This document shows positions 26,734 to 38,345 of a stretch of DNA of 64,000 bases, piece after piece. The first letter of the stretch is position 1, and every line of letters starts with the position of its first letter. Location: contig NW_026622997.1 in NCBI RefSeq assembly GCF_023065955.2, positions 7,922,001 to 7,986,000 of the forward strand. The letters are read 5' to 3'. The position numbers and the translations under genes were made by a program. The stretch comes from Ursus arctos. Taxonomy: Eukaryota; Chordata; Mammalia; Carnivora; Ursidae. Under the pieces are notes generated by a model. The model did no database searches. It had not been told where the DNA came from and worked only from the letters and a program-made list of their open reading frames with translations.

Positions 26734-28209
26734 CAGCACACAGCCTCCAGGACTGTCTGCATGAAAGGGAGGAGGGGGTGGGATCCATCTACTCTTCCCC
26801 TCACTTCCTGCATCAACAATGCCACAGCCCTTTGTCGGGGTGTTAATGTGGCGAACACAGAAAGCCCAAACGCTTGCCTGTGGCATTTTATTTCCAGTGA
26901 AATATTTCTACTCACTGAAGGACCAGATGCATTGAGAATCCTGCCTGTCAGAGCGTGGAGCCTGTTTCTGGTTTTATTCACTCCCCTGCTTTTTCCTTTT
27001 CTCCTGGGCTTTTGATCCTTGCAGCAAGTTCCCTTTACTAGTGGGCGAGCATAGTGAGTACCCCTTATTCAAAGGAGCTTGTGCCCTCGAGAAACGCCAG
27101 ACTCTCTCCTGCCATGGGCAAAGGGCTCGGTAGAGTCCTCGCCGTTCTCTGGACCCGCCAGTGACCAGGACAAGGGCCAGGACTGGCAAATGTCTGTGTC
27201 ACCAGACCCATTCATCTTGACACCGAGTCTTTGCTGCTTATCTTCCATCCTGTGATGGCCATTGCAGATGGCCGCTGGGACTGGAAGAATTTGCTCTCTC
27301 TGCCCTGCTGCAAGAGACAGGCTTAGGCTGAGAGATCAAATACACAAGAGGAATGAGAGTTGAAGCAGTTCGCTTCTTCAGCACCGTCAGCAATGTGATC
27401 TTCATCAGTCCCGAGCGTTCCCTTTACTAAGAAGCTGAAATGCACTTTGCTTTTATGAGCAGCTCTCTCCTGATATAAATATTAATGAAATTCAAGCTCA
27501 TGGGTGTTGCTGCTAAAAGCCATTTTGTTTCAGCAGCACTATGCTCAAGGAACAAGTTAGAAGTATCTATGGCCAGCCTCATTACATATGGTTAAGCCTT
27601 CACTTGCCATTTGAAATATCAATGGACAGCGACAGCATGGCCACGGGTCAAGGTCAAGAGGCATCAGCCGAGCTGCAGGGCGAGCCCGCAGGGATAGGAA
27701 ACGGTGGGCTCAATTTTAGGGATGTGGCAATGCGTCAGCATCCAGGAGTCTGAGCTGATGGATGAAGGTGGTGGGCGGTGACAGTCCCCCAAGTCAGACT
27801 TCTAGCTTTGGACAGGCAGTGGACAGAGCGGGGACAAGGCTCAGTGCCCAGGCAGCGGGGCTGGCAGCTAGTTCCAGCAGGAGGATGGGCTGAGCCAGCT
27901 CACGATCCCAGGACTCTGCAGCTGGCAGCTGGATATTAGACGACCCTCTTGAATTAATGATAAGTTTCTTGGGAGTGGTAATGGCATTATGGTTATATAA
28001 GAGAATGTCTTTGTCCTTAGGAGGTATATACTGAAACTTTTAAGAGTGAATTTTTATGATGTCTATAATCTACTTTCTAATAATTCAGCAAAAAAAAATA
28101 TATACACACACACACACACAAATGCCACACAATGGGCAAAACATGAGTAACTGCTGAAATTAGAAGAAGGGTATTCAAGAATTGACTGAGCTATTCTTTT
28201 ATCTTGTAG

Positions 28210-28402
28210 GGTTTTTTAAAAATATTTAATTTATTTATTTGACAGAGAGAGTGCACTAGCAGGGGGAGCAGCAGGCAGAGGGAGAGGGAGAAGCAGACTC
28301 ACCACCGAGCAGGGAGCCTGATGTGGGGCTGGATCGCAGGACCCTGAGATCATGACCTGAGCCCGAGGTAAACACTTAACAGACTGAGCCCCCCAGCGCC
28401 CC
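28210..28402 (-). mobile_element. SINEC
   Basis: TTTTTTAAAAATATTTAATTTAT to CAGCGCCCC, flanked by ATCTTGTAGG / ATCTTGTAAG. Confidence 0.85.
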
Positions 28403-29940
28403 ATCTTGTAAGTTTTAAGAGTTATTGTTTAAATAACGTTTTTTAAAGCTTTTTTTAAAGGGTTCATGATTAGTTCTAGGCCTGAAACATTAAACAGATT
28501 TTTTTAAAATACTAAGTGGTACAGTTAGTTAACGTTTTGCTGACTTCCTCTTTATAAACATGGTATAGTCCAGAAAGAATAGAATAAGGTAAAAATGCTA
28601 CCGTTAAATCCACCAGTTAAAAATGTGTTTCATAGAGCAGGCTGGGGAGTTCTATTTTTATCTTGTGTTTTCTTCTTCTCACATTTTCAATGCTTAATTG
28701 TTTTTCTCATTCAGAAGAACGTTTTATCTGACTACCCATCCTGTGGCAGGAAGTAGAGGGGAGTGCTGTCTGGAGATTAAACCACAAAAGAGGACAGCAA
28801 GTCTTCCAGATCCCTGTCATGGTTCTGCTTTTATAGCCCTGAGGAAATAACTCGATCAACCAAAACACACAGAGCTGCCACGCATGGGGCCACTTGTACA
28901 CAATTAGCAAGATCATTAAAAAAAGGGGGGGGGGCATTTCTATTTGGATGCTTGTGTGGATAGAACATGAATACATGGCTCAAATGGGTAAATGCTTGAA
29001 AATCACGTGATGATATCTATCTCCCCTCCTAGACTTCATATCCTTAAGGGCAGGAACGGTGTCTCTCCTATTTATATCTGTACTCCCATTGCCCAGCTCC
29101 ATAAATATGTGTTGAGTAAATGAGTAAATAAATACATAAATAAATAAATGAACGAATGAAGTAGAATAAAGAGATGTGACAATATTTGAATTTCACAATA
29201 GCCAAGGATTGTGCCAATGCACAATACAATTGTTTTTATGTTTTATCACGTTCGTAGACTAAATATAACAGACCGATGGCAATGCTCACAGGAGAAATGC
29301 TTAGTTAATGACACAGCATGATATGCATTTAAAGTATCTGTGGAGTTGAGCAATGATTAAAGCTAATATTAAAAAAAACAAAACTAACTGCTTCTGTTAG
29401 AGCAGTGGGATCTCAGGTAGGCTTCTTTAGCCTGTGTACCGTTTGGTTTCTAATCAGAGAAATTCACAAATGGGCACGACCCCTGCAGGCAAGCGCACAA
29501 ACTGTCTCATATACAAGAAAATTGCACAACATGGAAAATTACTTGCTTCTGTCACGAGGAACGTAGATTCAAAGGATGTGCTTATGTTTATTAGAATATT
29601 GGGAAGGAGAAGAGAAATTTGGGAAGTAACAAAATCCTGAATCGCACGGAGCCCTAGCACTCTGGCCTTGTTTCCAGAAGCCAGAGTTGATTGGAAGGCA
29701 TGGGAGGGCAGTGCACCTGTGAAAACAAAATGTAACTTCCATGGTAAACAGCATCAACATCCGAGACGAGCAGAAGGCCAACTCGAAGTGAAGGACTAGG
29801 TCTCGTGAGTGGTCTGTCTAATGCTTCATGAACTGTCAGTCTCTTCACTGTAAAGGTAAAATTCGTGGTCCCCAGTTCAACGCAGGTAGGTTCTTCTGAA
29901 GCTCCGAACCCACAAACGTGGAAGGCACTGTGGTGAATTC
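28403..29940. other. Intergenic, little recognised
   Basis: Besides the L2 end at 29.03 kb, no gene or repeat could be supported. Confidence 0.5.
29030..29150 (-). mobile_element. L2 3' end
   Basis: CCTTAAGGGCAGGAACGGTGTC and CATAAATATGTGTTGAGTAAATG are the usual L2-end motifs. Confidence 0.55.
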
Positions 29941-29949
29941 GAATGCACT

Positions 29950-30135
29950 GCCCCCAGCCACCTGTGACCGGGCTGCCTTCGGCTCAGGTCATGATCTCAG
30001 GGTCTGGGACTGAGCCCCGATTGGGGCTCCTTGCTCGGAGGGGAGTCTGCTTCTCCCTCTGCCCCTCCCCCATTCATGCTCACACGCTCGCTCTCTCTCC
30101 AATAAATAAAATCTTTAAAAATAAATGAATAAAAT
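29950..30135 (+). mobile_element. SINEC, 5' damaged
   Basis: GCTGCCTTCGGCTCAGGTCATG to CCAATAAATAAAATCTTTAAAA; the head is degraded. Confidence 0.78.
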
Positions 30136-30212
30136 GGGAGTGAGGTATTTTTCATCAGGTTGGCCAAACTTTTGAACCTGATTATGTCCACTGTTAGAAA
30201 ATAGGAGCTTTT

Positions 30213-30391
30213 AGGGATGCCCGGTGGCTTCGTTGGTTAAGTGACTGCCTTCCGCTCAGGTCAAGATCTCAAGGTCCTGGGATCGAGCCCCATGGGAGCC
30301 TGCTTCTCCCTCTGCCTGCTGCTTCCCCTGCTTGTGCGCTCTCTCTCTCTCTGACAAATAAATAAATAAAATCTTCTTTCAAAAAAAAAAG
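30213..30391 (+). mobile_element. SINEC
   Basis: GGGATGCCCGGTGGCTTCG to AAATAAATAAATAAAATC and an A run, about 80 bases after the preceding SINE in the same orientation. Confidence 0.82.
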
Positions 30392-30736
30392 GAAGAAAAT
30401 ATGAAGTTTTTAGGACAGAAACACAGGCATCTAAAAAATTTTAAGTTTTCCTAAAATTGATCTTCATTTCCAGCTCAAGAGCCGCTGTTCTGTTTGGCAG
30501 AAACACTTCAGCTTAGTCAGTGAGGGTTAGTATTTGTCGGGTTGGGAGACCCGCAGTCACCTCCGGGCCTTTACCGTCCCCCCTTCTCCCTGAGGTGGAT
30601 TCTGGGCAATGGGAGGTGGCAGGGATGTGGCCGTCCTGCCCCGCCTCTTCTCTGCCCGCCGTCCAAGCTCCCGCGTTCTAGACACCTGCCCCTGCAGTCT
30701 CACACCGTAAAGTTCTCGCTGCCGCATCCTGCCTTG

Positions 30737-31410
30737 TCCCATGGTGATGGTTAATTTTACGTGTCAGCCTGACCGGACCTTGGGGTGCCCGGATATTTGG
30801 CTAAACGTTATTTCTGGCAGGGCGGCTCTGGACGAGATCAGCGCTGGAATCGGTAGACCGAGGAGAGCAGATCGTCCTTCCCGGTGTGGGCAGGCAGGAG
30901 CCCATCCGCCCGAGGCCTGCAGAGGATAAAGAGAGGGAGGATGGGAGGCTTTGCTCTCAGCAGACTGCTGGGGCCGGACGTCTACCTTCTGCTCTCACAT
31001 GCGAACTCACACCGTTGGCTCTCTGGGTGCTCAGGCCTTTGGGCTCGGACTGGGACTACACCACCGGCTCTCCTGAATCACCAGCTTGCAGATGCCAGGC
31101 CACAGGACTTCTCAGTCTCCGTGATCTATGAGCCAATTTTTTATAAAAGATTTCATTTCTATATTGAGAGAGCATGTGAGAGAGGGAAAGAGCACGAGCA
31201 GGCGGAGGGGCAGAGGGAGAGGCAGACTCTCCACTGAGCAGGGAGCTGGATGCGGGTTGATCCCAGGACGCGGGGATCATGACCTGAGCGGAAGGCAGAC
31301 GCTTAAGGACTGAGCCACCCAGACACCTTGTGAGCCATTTTTTAAAAAATAATGTCTTTATAGATATCCTGTTGGTTCTGTTTCTCTGGAGAATCCGGAC
31401 TCACATATCC
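30737..31410 (+). repeat. Dispersed repeat, opposite orientation, split by a SINE
   Basis: Runs from GATGGTTAATTTTACGTGTCAGC to TTCTGTTTCTCTGGAGAATCC. A minus-strand SINE at 31138-31328 splits it; GAGCCATTTTTT-like duplication flanks the insertion. Confidence 0.65.
31138..31328 (-). mobile_element. SINEC
   Basis: AAAAGATTTCATTTCTATATTG to GACTGAGCCACCCAGACACC, inserted into an older dispersed repeat. Confidence 0.82.
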
Positions 31411-31785
31411 CTTGTCTAGATAATGAGGACTCTGGCTACCTCTGTTCTTCCCAGTGAAAACATGAAACTTTCCCAAGCTCTCTTGCAATGTTTTGGGGCC
31501 CCGCGAGGCTCCCAGGGGCCGCCTCGGGACCTCTCAGCCCTGACATGCAACTTGCGATTTCTACTGTACGGCTGGCACATGAAACTGGTGGGAGGGAACG
31601 CGGTGGGGTTTGATTTGCCGTTTCCCAGAATCCAAAATAAACTGCTATGCGGATTTCTGGCTTGAGAAAGCACCTGGGACTTTATGAGCGAGGATGCTTT
31701 TGTCTGCGAGGAACAGAAGATCCAACTGAAAACGTCTTTTGCAAGAAGAAATGTATTATCCCATATAACAAAAATATGATAGCAG

Positions 31786-32698
31786 CGGTTCTCAAAGTGT
31801 GGTCTAGTGACCCCTGGAGGTCCCTGAAACCTTTTCAGGGCCCCTGCGTGGTCAAAACCATCCATTCCAAGTGCAGGATAGACCAACGGATTTTAATTGT
31901 CCTAAAGCAGAAGTCAGTGGTTATTTACAAAAAGCTAATTTCAAAAAGGGTTCGGTAAAACCTTTTATTTATTGCAATACAACCACACCCTTGTGTGTGT
32001 GTATCACTGAGGCTGCCATTGAACTGCACCGGGCAACTTCAGCCGTTGTAACAGAAACTTCAAGGCCTGCAGAGGAGAAAATATTTACTATCTGACCCCT
32101 TACAGAAGAAATTTACTGAGCCCTGTAATAAAGTATAAGTGTTTTTGAAGATCGTTTCAGAGGTCACATTATAAATACCTTCAAGGAATTACAACTTGTT
32201 AAGTTTTTGGTGTCTACCAAAGAAGAGAACCCACAATTATCTGAACACGAATAAAAATACTCCCCCCTTTCTCCACTACAGACGTGAGTGAGGCCAGATT
32301 TGTTTGTTTGTTTTTCAAGTGAAACAACAGATGAGAACAGATTGAATGCAAAAGCAGTTATGAAAATCCAGTTGTCTCGTATTAAGCCAGACATTAAAGG
32401 GATTTGCAAAAATGTAAAACAATGCCTCTCATACCCCCAAGTTATTTTTTTGTTTTATAAAACATTGTTTTTCATAAAAAATGTTACTTATGGTAATATG
32501 TAATGGGTTTTCGATTTTATCACAGATTAAGTATCTATTTAAATTAATAATAATTACATATTTTTAAATGTTCTCAATTTCAATTAATAATATGGTGAAT
32601 ATTGACGGCTGTAAGCCGCATACACGAACGCTCATTGGGCTTTTCAGTGATTAAGAGTGTAAGGGGGCCCTGAGGCTGACAGATTTGAGAACAGCTGG
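31786..32698. mobile_element. hAT-type DNA transposon relic (Charlie-like)
   Basis: Left end CAGCGGTTCTCAAAGTGTGG and right end TTTGAGAACAGCTG form degenerate terminal inverted repeats typical of mammalian hAT elements. The 900-base interior is AT-rich with no transposase frame. Target-site duplications are not clear, which fits great age. Confidence 0.7.
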
Positions 32699-33039
32699 TT
32701 TAGAACTAGGACAACTCCAGGCTTGGTTACTCCGTCATCTCACTGACGTTACCACAGACCCAGGTGTTTTCTAGACCATTATTCTCAACACATTGTTGGC
32801 CTTCCACTTAGATCGGCTTCCCTCCCGGGCGCTGTGGCAGCCCCTTTGTGGCACCACATGCTTTCAGAGGCAGAAAAGGCACTACTTATTTTTGCCCGAC
32901 TATTTTTTAAGAGCAAGAAAAACCTTCCTCAGAACCAGAGTACTCTTTGTTTTTTTTTTTAACTACATAATAACCCCCCCCAAAAAAAAACCCTCATTAA
33001 AAGGAGTGTATGGGAAGTAAATTGATTCCAGACCAACCC

Positions 33040-34110
33040 TTGTGCCATAAACAATGGGAGCACTGGACAAAATCTATGAAACTACCGTTTTCAGTCCACG
33101 GAAACAGACCCAGGACTGTACTTTCTGGAAAAAAGAGAAACAAATGAGGTGAACCCTACAATGACTTGTGCTTTCTGCCTGAAGAACCTTCTACACCATG
33201 GCACAGAGAGAAGCAATCCAAGCAGAGTGCAGCTGTCTTGCTGAGTTGGGAAGACGGAGACGGATGTGTGGCACGCTGAGGGCGGCCGAAGTTGCAAGTC
33301 CACACAAAGAAGTTGCCCCATATGGGGCGCCTGGGTGGCACAGTGGTTGGGCGTCTGCCTTCGGCTCAGCGCGTGATCCCGGCATTGCGGGATCGAGCCC
33401 CACATCAGGCTCCTCCGCTGTGAGCCTGCTTCTTCCTCTCCCACTCCCCCTGCTTGTGTTCCCTCTCTCGCTGGCTGTCTCTATCTCTGTCGAATAAATA
33501 AATAAAATCTTTAAAAAAAAAAAAAGAAGTTGCCCCATAAACGTGCATGGCACCTTTGAGGGTTCTGGCTGAAGTCTGGCTTGGTGGTGAGCAGGTGAGA
33601 TTCCACAAGGCCAAGCAAAGAACAACCACCAGGGGAAAGAGCGACTATTCGGTAATTCTCGCTTACATGGGACTGGAGACATCTGAGTTCTGAGCAGCCA
33701 CATGGAGATATTTCAGTGAACTACCCAGGATATTCAGTAGAAATCCCAGAAAGGTTTCCCCTTAAGACTAGAACTTAAGTAGCCCTGAAGGAAAGGCTAC
33801 TCCAGACCCACCCAAAGGAGCTTGGAAACAAGCCTGGGAAGGACCACGCTGATCTCCAAGTAAGTTAACCACCTGCAAGAGCAAAGCCCAACACTCTTTA
33901 GAAGAAGACAACAAAATCTACATGCTTAAGAGTGAAACATTTGCAATGTCCTAAATTCAATTAGAAGACGCTAGACGGGAAGAGGTAGGAAAACGTGACC
34001 TATAATTGGGGGAAAATCAAGGCAATAGAAAGAGAGCCAGAAATGACAGATTTTTAAATGTCAGTATGAGACAAGGATTTAAAAGCAGCTGTTGCGCATA
34101 TATTGAAGGA
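33040..34110 (+). mobile_element. Ancient LINE fragment related to the 42.3 kb copy
   Basis: GGACAAAATCTATGAAACTACC and the following segments parallel the element at 42.37 kb. A young SINE sits inside at 33323-33523. Open frames here are short and unrelated to known proteins. Confidence 0.4.
33323..33523 (+). mobile_element. Young SINEC with perfect target-site duplication
   Basis: GGGGCGCCTGGGTGGCACAG head and the CGTGATCCCGGC subfamily body. Perfect duplications AAGAAGTTGCCCCATA flank it (33307-33322 and 33524-33539), so the insertion is recent. Confidence 0.93.
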
Positions 34111-34649
34111 TTAAGGCGGTCGGCGGAGCAGGACTTGGGGAGGAGGCGCTGGCCTGGCAGCCGGTTTGAGCAGTGCTGCGTGAGGTGGGCGGGCAGCCTG
34201 CAGGGCTGGCGGGGCTGGGGGGGCAGCCGCTGGCCTGTGAGCTGGGCACGGCTCTTTCATCCCTTTGTGCTGCAGGTGCCCGTGTCCCGCCCGGCCTCAC
34301 CATGATGCCTTCCACCCAGGCCTCCTTCTCCTGCTACCCAGAGCCACGGGGCTCAGCCGGCTGTGAGTTTTTAGGAATCAGCTACCCAAGAAAAAGTTTT
34401 ACCCATCTGAGCCCCCTTCTGAGAATCCTCCCCCACAGGCAGGAGAATCGTGGTGCCTCCAGCTGAGGTCTGGTGCTCCTCTCTGCAGGGCCTGTGGCTA
34501 TCGGGCCCCCAAGGCTGCCCCAGAGGTTACAAGGCACATTACCGCAGTAGGTGGCATCCAAGTCCAGACTGGAGACTGAGACACAAGCAGGCTATACACA
34601 GATCATCAGGACAGTTGAGTTCCAGACCGCCACTTTCTTTTTCCAGGAT

Positions 34650-35105
34650 TTGAAACCGTAATGGAAACAGAAGCTGGGATTACACCTGAAGTTGTAGAAA
34701 AGGATGATGTCGCACAGATTACAGGAAGTGTGGGCGAAGTGCCTGAGAAAGCACTGGATTCCATAGTGAAACATGAATCCAGGGTAGATAACATTTTGCA
34801 GAAGTTTAAATCCAAAATAGCTTTTGAATCGAGACAAATTCTCAGAGATTGGCGGAGGGATTGTCCTCATCTGGATTCCTGGTGAAAATATCCCTCAACA
34901 AAAGGACATTCCAGATTGCCCCTGTCGTGCCAAGAGACTAGTTGAATTCCAGGCCGTGTCTCAGCAGTCGGCTACCTCGAGGCAGACATACTGGGAACAC
35001 GTGTTGATGAGGCCACCAGGCTGGCCTCCCCCGTGCTCAAAGCTATAGACTGGGCACTGGTACACAGAGCAATTCATATGAAGCAAGATGTAACAGATAC
35101 ACCTT
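34650..35105 (+). other. Unrecognised decayed coding-like stretch
   Basis: A plus-strand frame (METEAGITPEVVEKDDVAQI onward, 34661-34885) is acidic and helix-forming in character. After an apparent frameshift it continues as VDEATRLASPVLKAIDWALV to a stop near 35106. The composition suggests an old retrocopy or an exon relic. I do not recognise the protein. Confidence 0.25.
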
Positions 35106-35109
35106 AAAG

Positions 35110-35590
35110 TAAATGCTGTAAAACCTTTAAAATGCTGCTAATTTCTTCAACTTCCAAGAATTCCATGTCTTGAACTTTATCCTAAGGAAATAATGATGCC
35201 AGAGACACAAGTTCAAAAATGTTGTTTTAAGCATTGCTTACAATGCCTAAATATTAGTGAAACAGAAATTTCCAGGGACAGAGAATTAAGTAAATTTTGG
35301 TAGATCCACGAAGTGCGAGGTTACGCAGTCTTCACAGTACAGACCTGTATGGGCACCACATAAGATATGGCTCTAAATTGACCCCAAGATACCATTACGA
35401 ATGGTAGTCATAGTACGATCATATTTTCATAAGAATATTTATACATATATATGTGCATGGAAAAAATCTGGAAAGATATGCACTGGGCGTGAACTGGTTA
35501 CCTACAAGTGGTGGACCCAAGTGAAATGATCTTTTCACTTATATGTATGTCTTTCCACAATAAAAACACATACTTTGTCTCATAAAGGAA
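35110..35590 (+). mobile_element. Old L1 3' fragment
   Basis: Stretch with TATAAGATATGGCTC-like and GGAAAGATATGCACTGGGCGTGAACTGGTTACC motifs, ending at CTTTCCACAATAAAAAC. Consistent with an old L1 3'UTR; family not assigned. Confidence 0.5.
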
Positions 35591-35599
35591 AAAGAAGTC

Positions 35600-37040
35600 T
35601 TTGTTTTGTTTTGTTGTTGGGGTGTGTGTGTGCCCGTGATTTTTGAATGGGGGTTGTGATTTCAAGAGAGGAGCAAGGAAATTAAATATTTTCCAAAACC
35701 CTTTCCCCATAGAAAGGAAGAATGGATTTTTAGCACTCCAAAGACGTAAAATGAAATGGTTTACAAAACTGTCAAATTAGGAAAGATTAGCCATGCCAAA
35801 CATGAGGTGAAGCAAGATAGAACCAGTTTTAGAAGGAGCCAAACATTTGAATTCCTTTTTCATAGCATCGTATCCAAGGTTGAGAAATTTCCAGGGTAGG
35901 ATCAGATCTAAAATTCCTGACCCACTCTGTCTCTAAGTGCTTGGCATTAGATAGACATCAGCTCCCTACCCTCCTGTCCTTTGCTTGCCTATTTCGTATT
36001 CTCCTCACCCTGCACTGACAGGGTTTTTATTGATTCTGTCCCGACAGCTGGGCTGTAAAATGTCACATAGCACGGATGACGCACGTTCACCCTGGAACAT
36101 TTTTCATTCCTCGGCAGTCTGTCGCCCAGCCCTTCACCAGCTGCTGTGAGGCCAAAACTAATGACTTGGAAGCAGGTCAAAGTCCATGGGCATCTCAGAT
36201 GGGAAGACCTGCCAGCAAGGAGTTCTGCAGGACTCATAGCACTTATACCAAAATGCAGTTCAGCAAAAGTGGCCGATGGGGAAATGGTTGAGAAATTTCT
36301 CTACACTTAAGAAGCTTGAAGTTTAGCAGAGAGAGAATTGGAATTTCAACGTAAAATTGTCAGAACTGAGGGGGCGCAGGAAATCCAGCTGGGTGTTCAG
36401 GAAAGAATTCCGGAGAGGAGTGCTGGGGAGCCACATCTGGAAGCCGGTGAGTGAGCCACGCATGTCTGTATTAGAGTAGGCTCTATAGGTTGTCTATAGG
36501 GAGGGAGGGAATCTCAGAGCTGCTCAGCAGGAGACTGTGGGAACACGTTTCTAGAACTGGGCAGGGCTTGAGGTAGGGTAAACTGACTTTCAGCAGGTAT
36601 CAGAAGGGCCATATTAGGGCACCTGCACTTTATATTTGCAGAAACAGAATTGTAAGATGAGAAATCACAGGGTCAGTTTTCATTTCCAATAATTACTCTC
36701 GTCACAGTATGAGGCATAGGTTGGAATTTTTCTTTGTTCCACGGTGCCTCGGACATGGTAGGTGCTCAGGAAATATCTGTTGAATGAAAGATCAGCAAAG
36801 AAAGGAAAGAAAAAAATCCTTTTTTATAGGCTTAGTGGGTTTGCGGCAAAAAAAAAAAAAAAAAAAAAAAAAAAGTAGGTTATGGAACTCCCCAGACCGG
36901 TGGGGTGGGGGTGGGGAAATGTGACCCAGATGTCACACGCAGCACCTGCTGCAGCTTGGTTTTATTTTGTTTTTAGTACGCTAGTGTTGTACGGGAAAGA
37001 TTCGTTCTGCCATCTTCAGAGCTAGAATGTGTTAAAACTC
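35600..37040. other. Intergenic, little recognised
   Basis: Contains an L2-like terminus near 36.72-36.79 kb and the poly-A tract. No gene. Confidence 0.5.
36847..36874. repeat. Poly-A tract
   Basis: 28 A in a row with no SINE or L1 body upstream. Confidence 0.9.
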
Positions 37041-37049
37041 TACCGACAA

Positions 37050-37175
37050 CGTTCTAGAGCCTTGCTCCTCACAGGATGGTCTGGCGGCGGCAGCATCCCC
37101 AGCGTGCTGGTTGGAAATGTAGAATCGCCAGCCGCACCCCACCCAACTGAGTCAGAATCTGCATGTTAATGAGTC
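37050..37175 (+). mobile_element. MER5A-like hAT fragment
   Basis: The order TCCTCACAGGATGGTC, GCAGCATC, TGGAAATGTAGAATC, CCACCC and AGTCAGAATCTGCATGTTAA follows the MER5A pattern. Confidence 0.6.
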
Positions 37176-37394
37176 CCCTGCAAAAAGAAGAGTAGGCAGT
37201 TTCACGTTGGAGGTGCCAGTCTGGATGCAGAAGCTGCGTCCTACTGGAGGAGTCATCAGGAGAACCTGGGAGGTGCAAAGAGCTAGGAATCCCCTTTTCC
37301 ACCGTTCTCTGCTTGGGCTAAAAGCAGGACCAACAGGAATCCATGGTTTTTGCCCCAAACCCTAGCAATCCCACATGGTTCAACCTCGGACTTG

Positions 37395-37985
37395 GTTTGT
37401 TTTTTGTTTTTTGGTTTTTTGGCGTATGAAAATTTATTGCTGTCATGTGTGCACCATCAAACTTATGCTCTTGGTCTTTTCATCTTGCCTTTTATGGGGC
37501 CAAAAGAGAGACATTGGCTACTTTGACATTCTTAATGTCCCCAGGAATGTCACTGACAGCATGACTTTTCCAACCAAATCCAGCAACCAGAACTTGCTCA
37601 TTTTCTTCGATAAAATTCGAACAACCATCATTGGGTACAAAGGCTTTGTTTTTATTTTTGTTTTTTTTGGCATTGTTAATCAGCTGGACCCTGACATACT
37701 TCCTGATGGCAGAATTTGGCTGTTTGGCTTCAACCCCTACTTTTCCCAACACAATTCCCTTTGCAAGGGAAGCGCCTCCCAAAGGGTTGGCCTTGAGGGC
37801 TGTGTCCAAATGGGCTTTCTTGTACTATTTATAATGCCACTTCTGATCTCGACTGTGGCTACGGAGCTTCCTCGCAGTACGAAGACCGCCATACTTGCCC
37901 GTCCTGCCAGCACCACAGGCCTGAGCAAGAGAGCTCGACCTCATGCTTTGGGAGTGCACAGAACGAGTCTCATGTGTCCATGACT
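37395..37985 (-). pseudogene. RPS23: RPS23 processed pseudogene
   Basis: The minus strand encodes an intronless, decayed copy of 40S ribosomal protein S23. Recognisable stretches are [27 protein letters not shown] and FIEEN, then KVANVSLLA. The start codon position (37902-37900) reads ACG instead of ATG. There are missense changes, an A-rich disruption in the middle ([11 protein letters not shown]), and a frame break before the C-terminus. An AATAAA (near 37431-37436) and a degenerate A-rich tail (plus-strand T-rich 37396-37425) follow the coding part, as expected for L1-mediated retrocopying. Not functional. Confidence 0.88.
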
Positions 37986-38189
37986 TCTCCAGGCTCAGTT
38001 ACCGTGCGTGCGTGTGCACGCGCGCGCGCGTGGCGTCACCATCCTCCTGCTCTCTGACCTGAGCGCCGGCCATGCCTTTTGAGGAGACCGGCAGGAGGCT
38101 TGCCCAGAAGGACACTCTGTTTAAGAGATGGCAGTTTTCCTGCACCGTCTTTAATGCTATCCAGACTCGTGCCCACAGTCAGTAATGAC

Positions 38190-38345
38190 ATCGAGCTCTG
38201 CTATGCAGCAGGCGCTGTTCTAGGTGCTGCATGTGCATTTAATTGTACGGAATGCGCCTAATGACAGTTCCTGTTTTACAGATGCAGAAACTAAAACCCA
38301 GAGAGGTTATGTAACTTGCCAAGTCCCACAGTTTGTAATCAGAAT
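38190..38345 (-). mobile_element. MIR
   Basis: GCAGGCGCTGTTCTAGGTGCTG, CCTGTTTTACAGATGCAGAAAC and GTTATGTAACTTGCCAAG are classic reversed MIR motifs. Confidence 0.75.

Larger units (their letters stand above)
25650..28200. other. Intergenic, mostly unique, possible regulatory islands
   Basis: No gene. A GC-rich patch with a 14-base G run lies at 25.86-26.15 kb. AT-rich, non-repetitive islands lie at 26.22-26.41 and 27.33-27.56 kb (around CTGATATAAATATTAATGAA), and an X-box at 26.72 kb. A (CA)n tract ends it near 28.1 kb. Confidence 0.4.

Noticed and set aside
33191..33703. 170-codon minus-strand frame
   Set aside because: Mostly the reverse of a young SINE insertion; typical SINE-derived peptide text (GRGRSRLTAEEPDVGLDP).
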